A DNA stretch of 41,197 nucleotides from Lysobacterales bacterium. GTDB taxonomy: Bacteria; Pseudomonadota; Gammaproteobacteria; Xanthomonadales; SZUA-36. The stretch covers positions 1 through 41,197 of the forward strand of contig JABDPF010000089.1 in assembly GCA_013042915.1 (NCBI GenBank). Direction: 5' to 3'. The position numbers were made by a program, and so were the translations under genes. Below are positions 33,933 to 40,895 of this stretch, piece by piece. How positions within the stretch are numbered: position 1 is the first letter of the stretch; each line of letters starts with the position of its first letter. Below the pieces are notes generated by a model. It was not told the DNA's origin. It searched no databases and saw nothing but the letters and a program-made list of their open reading frames with translations.

Positions 33933-34544
33933 TCAGAGGCGCGTCCGCACGAAGCTCACGGCGCCACCCAGCAGGAGCAGCAAGCCACCCAGCAAGGCAA
34001 AAGCGGGAACCTGGGTGGCCGTGGTCGGCAGCATCACAGGTGCTTCTTCTTCAACAGGGGCCGGGGCCGGCGGCGGAGGCGGCGGAGCGGCCTCTTCTTC
34101 CATAACCATCGGTTCTGCTTCGTCGGCCATGGCCTCTGCCTGTGCGGCCATCGGCACTGTCCAGGCGGTGTTCATCGGCAGGTACACGTTAACTTCCTGG
34201 CGGTCGGCCATGTCAACGATGCGAACCTTCTCTCCGCTGAGCTCGGCGTAGGCGTTCCTCTGGGGATAACGGCGCTGCGAAGCTGACCAGCTGCCGTCGG
34301 GAAGCTGCCACTGGACGATCGTGGAGTTCACGCTCTGACGAACGACGCGGGCACGGAACTTGGCGGCCATCGTTCCACCTTTTTCGACCACATCAAGACA
34401 GGCGTCGCCGATATTGGGGTTATCAGCCAGCACATCGGGGGCATAGACTAGGTCATCACAGCTTACGTCCTGCGCGCTTGCCATCGTCGCGAAACCGAGG
34501 CTTCCGACCACGATCAATGCAGAAATCACAAAAGTCTTGTTCAT
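33933..34544 (-). CDS. Small exported protein with LPXTA-type sortase sorting signal
   Basis: 203 residues; no family recognised. Seen: signal peptide ending ATMASAQ (cleavage near 24); a mature domain of about 125 residues with two cysteines (C29, C49) and mixed strands (RARVVRQSVNSTIVQWQLPDGSW); an acidic, Pro-rich linker (149-170, with six consecutive prolines); then LPTTA at 172-176, a hydrophobic helix (about 181-198) and the basic tail VRTRL. That is a complete cell-wall-sorting signal. A GAGGGAA site precedes the ATG. It lies 12 bases after a sortase gene and before a terminator, so it is almost certainly that enzyme's substrate. What it is attached to in a Gram-negative envelope is unknown. 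Confidence 0.85.
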   Translation of the reverse strand: MNKTFVISALIVVGSLGFATMASAQDVSCDDLVYAPDVLADNPNIGDACLDVVEKGGTMAAKFRARVVRQSVNSTIVQWQLPDGSWSASQRRYPQRNAYAELSGEKVRIVDMADRQEVNVYLPMNTAWTVPMAAQAEAMADEAEPMVMEEEAAPPPPPPAPAPVEEEAPVMLPTTATQVPAFALLGGLLLLLGGAVSFVRTRL

Positions 34545-34556
34545 AGTTCCCTCACT

Positions 34557-35294
34557 CTAAGTTTTTGCCAAAGGATGTTCAGCGACAGCCTTCACGATGA
34601 ACCGTTTCGGCGCTTGCCCAACATAATAAAAAGGATAGCAGGTCACCAGAGTCAGTGTTTTTTCCGCCGTGGTAGCGAGTACGGAAACGTCGTCCGGTTC
34701 TACGATCTCGAGCGATGATACCGCGTAGGTGACTGTCCCGCCAGCGGTTTTCAATATCACGGTGTCTCCGACCTCGATATCTTTCAAGGGCCGGAAGAAG
34801 CTGTCCCGATGGGCCGCGATACCTAGGTTGCCGTCGGTGTCGATTCGCGCCGTGCCCCGGATACGTCCGGCACCTCGATTGAGATTGAAGTCGTCGGCGC
34901 CGTCGTAGACCGGAACCGCGAGCCCAAGAGGGTCGATACGGAGCACCGCCAGGGGCACATCGTTTGCCGCCTCGGATGTCTCCTGGTATGCGCGGATACG
35001 CTGTTCGTCCCAAAGCTCCTGGTTCGGCGCGGGTAGCAGAACGCCCGGCGAGACGTCGGCAGGGAGGCTGGACGGCAGACGGCCCGGCCGCTGGTCTGCA
35101 TCACCACTTTGCGAACCGAGGTCTGCCGGGGCAGACTGGGCGACATTGCGCTCGAACGACTCGAGCCCTTCCTCCCGCGAGCGTTCCGCGTCGCTGCGCA
35201 GGAACGCAAACACGGCAATCAGGACGACGCCAGCCAGGTAAAGGGCGGCTTCGAGCCATCCCAGTTTTCGTTTCAGCGCCTTGTTGCCAGCCAA
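34557..35294 (-). CDS. Class D-like sortase (transpeptidase)
   Basis: A 245-residue sortase. Seen: an N-terminal membrane helix (about 12-32); a Ser/Pro/Asp-rich periplasmic linker; and a sortase domain from about 112, with all three catalytic residues: H162 in IAAHRDSFFRPL, C219 in TLVTCYPFYYVG and R231 in PKRFIV. The HRDxFFRPL and TCYPFYY.G..PxRF patterns fit class D sortases. Known: sortases cleave an LPXT-type motif and join the protein to an amine acceptor. The start is TTG at 35294 with GGAGA upstream. It is the first gene of a two-gene unit with its likely LPTTA substrate; no second sortase or VIT/VWA target is present. Confidence 0.9.
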   Translation of the reverse strand: MAGNKALKRKLGWLEAALYLAGVVLIAVFAFLRSDAERSREEGLESFERNVAQSAPADLGSQSGDADQRPGRLPSSLPADVSPGVLLPAPNQELWDEQRIRAYQETSEAANDVPLAVLRIDPLGLAVPVYDGADDFNLNRGAGRIRGTARIDTDGNLGIAAHRDSFFRPLKDIEVGDTVILKTAGGTVTYAVSSLEIVEPDDVSVLATTAEKTLTLVTCYPFYYVGQAPKRFIVKAVAEHPLAKT

Positions 35295-35368
35295 ATCAAC
35301 GGTCTCCCAAGCACGGGCGCATGACTATAACCTCTGCACGCAAAAATATACAACGCCGCATGGGCAGG

Positions 35369-35374
35369 TATAAT
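35369..35374 (+). promoter_or_regulatory. Candidate -10 element for the DUF481 gene
   Basis: TATAAT at 35369-35374, 41 bases before the ATG at 35415, with a good AGGAGA ribosome-binding site at 35403-35408. No convincing -35 is seen. The 120-base gap to the sortase start must also hold the sortase promoter. Confidence 0.5.
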
Positions 35375-35414
35375 GCCGCACTTTATTTCAGATGGAATGA
35401 TCAGGAGAGACTCC

Positions 35415-36425
35415 ATGTACCCGAGAATTATCCCCTTGGCCGCTGCCATGCTGCTGCTGTCCGCATTGTGCCCGCAGTCCGCGTTCGCGGACCAGGTGCG
35501 CATGAGTAACGGCGACATCATCACCGGCGCCATCAGCAAGATCGAAGACGGCAAGGTATTCATCAAGCCCCCCTACGCGGAGGAATTCTCCGTTGATCTT
35601 CCCGAAGTCACGTCAATGGAGGCTGAAAAGACCTTCGAGGTCGTGCTGGAGGACGGCTCAGAGGTGGAAGCGAGCTTCGCCCACGGCGAGAACGGCATGC
35701 AGACCCTCGTCGTCGACAGCGGACCGATCGACATCGCCATGGCCGACCTTACATTGGCCACCGAGCCCGAGCCTTATTTCGAACGCACGTCCAATGCCGA
35801 AATCAACATGACCTGGAACGACGGCAACACCGACAGTCAGAGCAACCTGATCTATCTCGATACCGCCTTGCGCATGGGCGAACACCGTCACCAGGGTGAC
35901 CTGACGTTTCGCCGCGACAAGACCGACGATGTCTACACGAAGAAGCAGGATCTGCTCCGTTACAACTACAACTGGCTGTTCGCGAATCCCTGGTACCTCG
36001 GCGCCACGGCCACTTACGAGCGCGACCCGATCAAGGAACTGGACCATCGCTACACCGTGGGTGTGTTGATGGGCCGGGATTTATTCAACGACGACAATCG
36101 ATTCCTGAGCATCAGCCTTGGCGCCGGCTACACGGATGAGAAATTCTTCACCTCTCAGGATAGCGGTGCGACCGGGCTGTGGGCCTTGAATTACACCCAG
36201 GATTTCCGCGGTGGCAACCTCGGGTTCTTCCACAACCACACGCTCAATTACCAGTTTTTCGGCGAAAACAACGCCATTTTCAAGTCGAATACCGGCTTCC
36301 GCTACGACATCATCGGCAATGTGTACAGCAACGTTTCGATTCGCTACGACTACGAAACCGAGCCGCCCGCGGGCACCGAGAATGCAGACACGACCCTGGC
36401 GATCGGCTTGGGCGCCAGTTTCTGA
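35415..36425 (+). CDS. DUF481 family outer-membrane protein (YdiY-like)
   Basis: A 336-residue outer-membrane beta-barrel. Seen: signal peptide YPRIIPLAAAMLLLSALCPQ then SAFAD; a DQVRMSNGDIITGAISKIEDG start typical of DUF481 proteins (an SH3-like strand region, residues 26-115); and a barrel domain with alternating strands (SNAEINMTWNDGNTDSQSN, FRRDKTDDVYTKKQDLLRYN) closing in ADTTLAIGLGASF with a C-terminal phenylalanine, the outer-membrane assembly signal. The function of the family is not settled; some members respond to salt or acid. The ATG is fixed by AGGAGA at 35403-35408. Confidence 0.87.
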   Translation: MYPRIIPLAAAMLLLSALCPQSAFADQVRMSNGDIITGAISKIEDGKVFIKPPYAEEFSVDLPEVTSMEAEKTFEVVLEDGSEVEASFAHGENGMQTLVVDSGPIDIAMADLTLATEPEPYFERTSNAEINMTWNDGNTDSQSNLIYLDTALRMGEHRHQGDLTFRRDKTDDVYTKKQDLLRYNYNWLFANPWYLGATATYERDPIKELDHRYTVGVLMGRDLFNDDNRFLSISLGAGYTDEKFFTSQDSGATGLWALNYTQDFRGGNLGFFHNHTLNYQFFGENNAIFKSNTGFRYDIIGNVYSNVSIRYDYETEPPAGTENADTTLAIGLGASF

Positions 36426-36453
36426 CCGCGTCATTCGACCCCGCACCATGAAG

Positions 36454-36480
36454 AAAGCCCGGGCCTCCCGGGCTTTTTTC
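36454..36480. terminator. Rho-independent terminator between DUF481 and LysR genes
   Basis: AAAGCCCGGG-CCT-CCCGGGCTTT with a following T-run (CTTTTTTC), suited to plus-strand transcription; the A-run on the left may also serve the LysR gene coming from the other side. Confidence 0.85.
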
Positions 36481-36491
36481 TATGAGCGATC

Positions 36492-37382
36492 CTATTCCGG
36501 GCTGGGAAACTTCGTACAACGCTCGACCAGCCAATCACGGAACGTGGCGACCTTGGGCAAATCGAAGTAGTGCGCTGGCGCGACGAAATAATGCGACCAG
36601 TCCGAGCGAATAATGGTGTCAAGCGGACGCACCAGGCGCCCTGCCCCGATGTCCCGGGCAACCAGCGACCATCGGCTCAATGCGATGCCCTCTCCCTGCT
36701 CGGCCGCCATCAGGATGCTGATCGAATCGTTCAGAATGTGCAGCCGGCTTTTGCGGCCGGATTCACCGAATTCACGGAACCAGGGGTCCCATGCCGATGT
36801 GGGTGTGAACAGCAGGTCGTGATCATTCAGGTCAGCCGGCGAAGTCACCGGGCCGATCGACTTCAGCATCTGGCGGCTGCACACAGGCAGAATCCAGTCG
36901 TCCATCAGCTTCAGTGCCTTGACGCCTGGCCAGCGCCCACCCCCGAACCTTACCGCCGCGTGCATGTCGGTCTGGTCGAAGTCGACCAGGTCGTTGTCGA
37001 CATTGATACGCAGGTCTATTTCAGGGTGCTCGGCGTAAAACTCGTGCAAACGCGGCATCAGCCACTTCTGCAGTATGGAAGCCATCATGGTCACATTGAG
37101 CACGCCTTCCTGGCTGTCCTGGCTCACCGCTTCCACGGCCTTCCTCAATTCGGAAAGCCCGCGCTGGACACCCGGCAGTAATTTTCTTCCCGCGGGCGTC
37201 AGCTCCACTTGGCGTCCATGGCGGTGAAAGAGCGGCTGGTTCAGGCGTTCCTCCAGGGCCCGTATTTGCGACGAAACGGCCGCCGGCGTCACGTTGAGCG
37301 CCTCGGCTCCCCTCGCGAAACTCAAGCGCGCCGCGACGGCTTCGAAAGTTCGTAGCGCATTTAATGGCAAATTTTGAATCAT
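36492..37382 (-). CDS. LysR-type regulator, GcvA-like
   Basis: A 296-residue LysR-type regulator of the GcvA/TrpI-like branch. Seen: NLPLNALRTFEAVAARLSFARGAEALNVTPAAVSSQIRALEERL, which is the winged helix-turn-helix of this branch; LFHRHGRQVELTPAGRKLLP; and an effector domain starting VLNVTMMASILQKWLMPRL with DMHAAVRFGGGRWPGV. The effector is unknown. It is divergent from a small-protein gene 176 bases away, and a TAAGTT-N6-AACTTA palindrome touches its start codon. The classical LysR layout would make the small gene its target (inference). Confidence 0.9.
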   Translation of the reverse strand: MIQNLPLNALRTFEAVAARLSFARGAEALNVTPAAVSSQIRALEERLNQPLFHRHGRQVELTPAGRKLLPGVQRGLSELRKAVEAVSQDSQEGVLNVTMMASILQKWLMPRLHEFYAEHPEIDLRINVDNDLVDFDQTDMHAAVRFGGGRWPGVKALKLMDDWILPVCSRQMLKSIGPVTSPADLNDHDLLFTPTSAWDPWFREFGESGRKSRLHILNDSISILMAAEQGEGIALSRWSLVARDIGAGRLVRPLDTIIRSDWSHYFVAPAHYFDLPKVATFRDWLVERCTKFPSPE

Positions 37383-37400
37383 TAAGTTTTTCTTAACTTA
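37383..37400. promoter_or_regulatory. LysR-type operator candidate next to the LysR start codon
   Basis: TAAGTT-TTTCTT-AACTTA, a perfect 6-base inverted repeat with 6-base spacer, A/T-rich, immediately upstream of the LysR ATG on the minus strand and 17 bases before a candidate -35 of the divergent gene. The position suits autorepression plus control of the small gene. Confidence 0.5.
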
Positions 37401-37416
37401 TCATGAGTAAATACCG

Positions 37417-37446
37417 TTGGTGATTATCGACCGGGTTTCCTAGAAT
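37417..37446 (+). promoter_or_regulatory. Candidate promoter of the small-protein gene
   Basis: TTGGTG (37417-37422), 18-base spacer, TAGAAT (37441-37446). Transcription would start near 37453, giving a leader of about 106 bases. Confidence 0.5.
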
Positions 37447-37453
37447 TGCAATC

Positions 37454-37492
37454 GAAAGATCCAAGACAAGTGGGAAAAAAACAGGATCTTTC
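37454..37492 (+). promoter_or_regulatory. 5'-leader stem-loop of the small-protein transcript
   Basis: GAAAGATCC (37454-37462) pairs perfectly with GGATCTTTC (37484-37492) around a 21-base, A-rich loop. It starts at the predicted first transcribed base. A T-rich tail (TTTGAC) follows, too weak for a clear terminator. It could stabilise the 5' end or act as an attenuator. Confidence 0.5.
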
Positions 37493-37558
37493 TTTGACAC
37501 AATCAACCAGCGTTCCTGACAAGGGTGGCGACTCGAACGCCGCCAAGGAGGAAGGAAA

Positions 37559-37771
37559 ATGTTAATTGAAAAGATTCGAGAAGTATACCGCGAGTTCATC
37601 GATCCCGTCGTTGTCGTGGAGCCGATGGAATCCAATGAGGTAGTGCGTTCTGCCAGCAATGCGAGCCATTACTCCCGCAGCGGTGCTCAGGCCAGGCGCC
37701 TACGCCGCCAGCGGAGGCTTGACCGTGCAACCCGGCAGCGCATGAACGGCTGGGCCGTTCGGACCTGGTAA
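37559..37771 (+). CDS. 70-residue Arg-rich small protein of unknown function
   Basis: Not recognised. Seen: a near-perfect Shine-Dalgarno AAGGAGG (37545-37551) seven bases before the ATG, which is the main evidence that it is a real gene. The N-terminal 25 residues are predicted amphipathic and hydrophobic (IREVYREFIDPVVVV), the middle is Ser/Asn-rich, and residues 42-63 are very basic (AQARRLRRQRRLDRATRQRM), ending GWAVRTW. Such a tail could bind RNA, DNA or an acidic membrane. It has its own promoter, leader hairpin and a strong terminator, and is divergent from a LysR regulator. I compared it with DUF1127 (small Arg-rich proteins often beside LysR genes) but do not see that family's C-terminal motif. 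Confidence 0.7.
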   Translation: MLIEKIREVYREFIDPVVVVEPMESNEVVRSASNASHYSRSGAQARRLRRQRRLDRATRQRMNGWAVRTW

Positions 37772-37821
37772 GACGCCGGTCCAGCCAAAGCCCCAGACAC
37801 AACCTCGACGTGTGCCCTTCG

Positions 37822-37864
37822 GGGGCCCGCATTCCGGAAGTTCAGGAATCGGGCCCCTTTTTTT
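37822..37864 (+). terminator. Strong terminator of the small-protein gene
   Basis: GGGGCCCG (37822-37829) with CGGGCCCC (37850-37857), extended by ATTCC/GGAAT on the loop side with one unpaired base, followed by seven Ts (37858-37864). Confidence 0.9.
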
Positions 37865-37945
37865 ATCCGCCGAAGGCGAAAAAGAAAAGCAGGTCCCTCT
37901 GACACCCGGCCGGTCAGTTCGCTGGTCAATCCCGGGCCGCGCGAC

Positions 37946-40750
37946 CTAATCGATTCCCCGTTTCGGCTTACTCCGGGGAACGTTTTTCCGCGGCGGCGGA
38001 CTCGATTTCTGACGGTTAACCGGGGGCGCGCTTCGGGACGGGGACGGGGTGCTTTGGCTGTAACGTACCTTGGGCCGAGGCGCGGCTGCTGTCGCCGGTC
38101 GAGGCGCGGGCCGAGATTGCGGAGCCCTGGGCGCGCTGCGCTGGGTCAACTTCACCGGGGGCATCGATTTCGGCACGCGGTAGCCGGTTGAAGCCTTTGG
38201 GGCCGATTTCTGGACGGTGCGGGCCGGCCGGTACGGCTTGTTGATCACTGGCGGCTTTACTCTCGACACCGATTTACTCACCGGCGCCGGTTTGCGTGAC
38301 GACTTGCTGGTGACCACCTTGCGGTCCGCCCCGCTCGCGACGCGCTTCGGCGAGGGCGCTTTAGCCTTGGTGCTACCCGGCACCCGGCGCTTTGCGTCGG
38401 CGGTGCCCTTGGTATCGGCGGTCAAGCGCTTACCCTCGGCTCGCGCACGGTTGGCGGACCAGGCCTTTTCCCGATCGACCTTCATTCGAGTGTTGCCCAC
38501 TCCGGACGGCTTGGCGGGTGTCGCCTTGTTTTCGAGGCTTTTACGCGAAATGCCTCGCTTGTCCGGCAGGGTTTTGGAGCCAACCTTGGCGGACGACACC
38601 GCGGATCGCTTGGCCACCGGAGAACGCTTCTTGCTGCTTTCCATGGCTTTGCGCTGCAGCGCCTTGCGGCTCATGGGGTCAGGCGCCGGCTGCTGCGCAT
38701 AGCGCTTCACCGGCGATTGCTTGGCCTTGGACCGGGCCATGCCGGACTCGCTTGCCTTCGCTTTTCGGGCAAGATCACCACGGCTGACCGCCGGGCTGCT
38801 CGCGTACGACGGCTTCTCGTTCAGGCTGCTTTCGAAGCGCTTTCCCTTGGAGGGAGCGTTCTTGGCAAGCAGAGAACCCTGCGCTACCGTGCGGTCCCAG
38901 GTCGCCGGCTGCCGATCACGCGTCTGGCGCACGGGGCCGCGCTGCCGGCTGTCGGCGTACAGGTTGCGGTGCCGCTCATAATCATGAGGACGATAGCCTC
39001 CACCGTGGCCCGGCTGGCGATGGCCCGGACGCCGGTAGTGATGCGAGGGCCGGTGGTGATGGTGCCTCGGTCGGTAACCGTGCGGCCCCCAATAACTGTA
39101 ATGGCGATGGTGCCAGTAGTGGCGATGGTGCCAGTAACCACCGGTCCAATAGCTGAAATCGAAGGGTCCCCAGGCCCAGCTGAGACCGAAATTCCAGCCG
39201 TACCAGGGATCGTAGTTGACATGGAATCCCCAGGTGCTCCGACGCGGATAATACTGGCGGTAGGAAACCCAGGGTCGATAGTACCAACCAGAACCATAAA
39301 CGACGGTAGGCCCATACACGTAACTGCCGACGTAGCCCGGCGTGTAGCCGACGTAGACCACCTCGGGCGTGTAGTCATATATATATACGTACTTGACCGG
39401 GTAAACCGGGGAGGTCGGCTGGATCACGCGCACCTGGTCGGGCCGTGCCACGGCCACCTGCCATGGCCCCTCCGGCTGCGTGGATACGTACCACACACCG
39501 TCTTCCACGAGGTAATACAAGCCGTCGGAGTAAAGCACCGTGGAGCCAGAATTGGCGGCGTAAACCATATCGGTTCCGTCGACTTCTTCGAACTGGGGCT
39601 CCCCGTCGTATTCGACGTCGACGTCGGCCTCGCCACGCTGGACAGCGGCGGTCTGTGGAACCTGCGCATCCAGCACGGCCTGCTCCGCCTCTTGCGTTCC
39701 AGCGACGAATACGCGAGCGTCCGCCTGCTCGGATGCCTCGGGAATTTCAGCGAATGCGGTGGGCAACTCCGCGGAATCCCGGAACGCCCAGGGCCCGTCG
39801 AGCGAACGGGATTGATACCAGCGCCCGGAAAGCACGATGTAGTAGCGCTGCTCGCCCGTGTGCATGAACACGTCGTCTTCAGAATTATTGAGCACCAGCA
39901 GGTCATCGACCAGCGGTACGAAAGCCGCCGGCCCCTCGGTAACGATCAGCTCGGCGGGTTCGGTCGAAACCACGATCTCCGGTGCGTTTTCGGCGTTGAT
40001 TTCCAGCGCCTCTGCGCCGCTTTCCGCCTCGGTAGATTCGTCCTCAGGCTTCACGAGCGCAGCGATGTCGGCCGGCGGATCGCTTTCGAAACGATAGGGT
40101 CCCGTGGCATTCTCGGCCTGGTACCACGCACCGTCCGCAACGTTGAGATAATAACGCTTGCCGTCGCGGATCAGCGGGTATGGCGTATTGATCACCGCCT
40201 CGAAGGCGCTGTCCTCGATGTCGCGGATCACCGGCTCTCCGTCGATCGTGACCAGCAGTGCCGGTCGGTCGCGATAGATGATCTTCGGGGGGGTGGTGTT
40301 GAGTTTTTCAGCGGCAAGGGCCTCGGCTTGTGCTGCTTGCCGGGACGCCTCGAGCGAATCGAGAGAAAAGCTGAAATTGGCGGCAAACCCCGGCTGAGCC
40401 ATCGCCTCGCCAAGCCGCTTCTGCACATCGGCCTCCATCGGGAAGCGTGTTTGGGTCACTTTCATCCCGACCGGGTGGGCCGTGCGGCTGAAACGGTCGA
40501 CCTTGAGATCGGATTCGAACCAGCCCGCGCCAAACACAGGCTCTGCCTCCTTCGTTTCCCGGTAAGCCAGCGCTGCCCGGAAGCTGACGAAAGATTCGTC
40601 CATTTCTTCTACTTGCGGTTCATAAACCGTGACAGATCCGCCGTCGTCGAGCGAGATGGTTCGGGGCCACTCGCCTTCCTGCGCGAGGGCAGGTGCCAAG
40701 CCGAGCAGCATCAGCAATACCCATAGAATGTTTCGCATTGTCGCGTTCAT
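37946..40750 (-). CDS. Large exported protein: three YYxxxxGxWY repeats, Tyr/Trp/His-rich domain, Lys/Arg/Ser/Pro tail
   Basis: 934 residues from the ATG at 40750 (GGAG nine bases upstream). Seen: signal peptide (MRNILWVLLMLLGLAPALAQ); an acidic N-terminal half containing three copies of a YY-x4-6-G-x-WY...GPW motif at about 199, 302 and 411; a Tyr/Gly/Val-rich stretch (EVVYVGYTPGYVGSYVYG); a Trp/Tyr/His-rich part with duplicated YWHHRH and HHHH (about 540-570); then about 330 residues of low-complexity, strongly basic sequence. It resembles proteins labelled carbohydrate-binding family V/XII in alphaproteobacteria, but I claim no function. The basic tail might bind DNA, LPS or peptidoglycan. 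The BamA-like gene lies upstream on the same strand. Confidence 0.8.
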   Translation of the reverse strand: MNATMRNILWVLLMLLGLAPALAQEGEWPRTISLDDGGSVTVYEPQVEEMDESFVSFRAALAYRETKEAEPVFGAGWFESDLKVDRFSRTAHPVGMKVTQTRFPMEADVQKRLGEAMAQPGFAANFSFSLDSLEASRQAAQAEALAAEKLNTTPPKIIYRDRPALLVTIDGEPVIRDIEDSAFEAVINTPYPLIRDGKRYYLNVADGAWYQAENATGPYRFESDPPADIAALVKPEDESTEAESGAEALEINAENAPEIVVSTEPAELIVTEGPAAFVPLVDDLLVLNNSEDDVFMHTGEQRYYIVLSGRWYQSRSLDGPWAFRDSAELPTAFAEIPEASEQADARVFVAGTQEAEQAVLDAQVPQTAAVQRGEADVDVEYDGEPQFEEVDGTDMVYAANSGSTVLYSDGLYYLVEDGVWYVSTQPEGPWQVAVARPDQVRVIQPTSPVYPVKYVYIYDYTPEVVYVGYTPGYVGSYVYGPTVVYGSGWYYRPWVSYRQYYPRRSTWGFHVNYDPWYGWNFGLSWAWGPFDFSYWTGGYWHHRHYWHHRHYSYWGPHGYRPRHHHHRPSHHYRRPGHRQPGHGGGYRPHDYERHRNLYADSRQRGPVRQTRDRQPATWDRTVAQGSLLAKNAPSKGKRFESSLNEKPSYASSPAVSRGDLARKAKASESGMARSKAKQSPVKRYAQQPAPDPMSRKALQRKAMESSKKRSPVAKRSAVSSAKVGSKTLPDKRGISRKSLENKATPAKPSGVGNTRMKVDREKAWSANRARAEGKRLTADTKGTADAKRRVPGSTKAKAPSPKRVASGADRKVVTSKSSRKPAPVSKSVSRVKPPVINKPYRPARTVQKSAPKASTGYRVPKSMPPVKLTQRSAPRAPQSRPAPRPATAAAPRPKVRYSQSTPSPSRSAPPVNRQKSSPPPRKNVPRSKPKRGID

Positions 40751-40895
40751 AAACTGCGTCTCCGTGCTTCGAACGATCACCAGCGCGGATGGGTCGCGCT
40801 TGGTTTTCGGCACGCTCAATATACTTTCGCGGCACTGAACGCAGGGTGAACGGATCGCGTTTTTTCAAATCGGCCATCCAGGGGAATTGCACGAC

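Noticed and set aside
37559-37771. Small protein as a DUF1127 member
   Set aside because: It is Arg-rich and LysR-linked, but lacks the DUF1127 C-terminal pattern (L-D-x-x-L-x-D-I-G); left as unknown.
38717-40726. 669-codon open frame antisense to the large secreted protein
   Set aside because: The minus-strand protein has a signal peptide, repeats and a ribosome-binding site; the plus-strand frame has none and reads as mirror composition.
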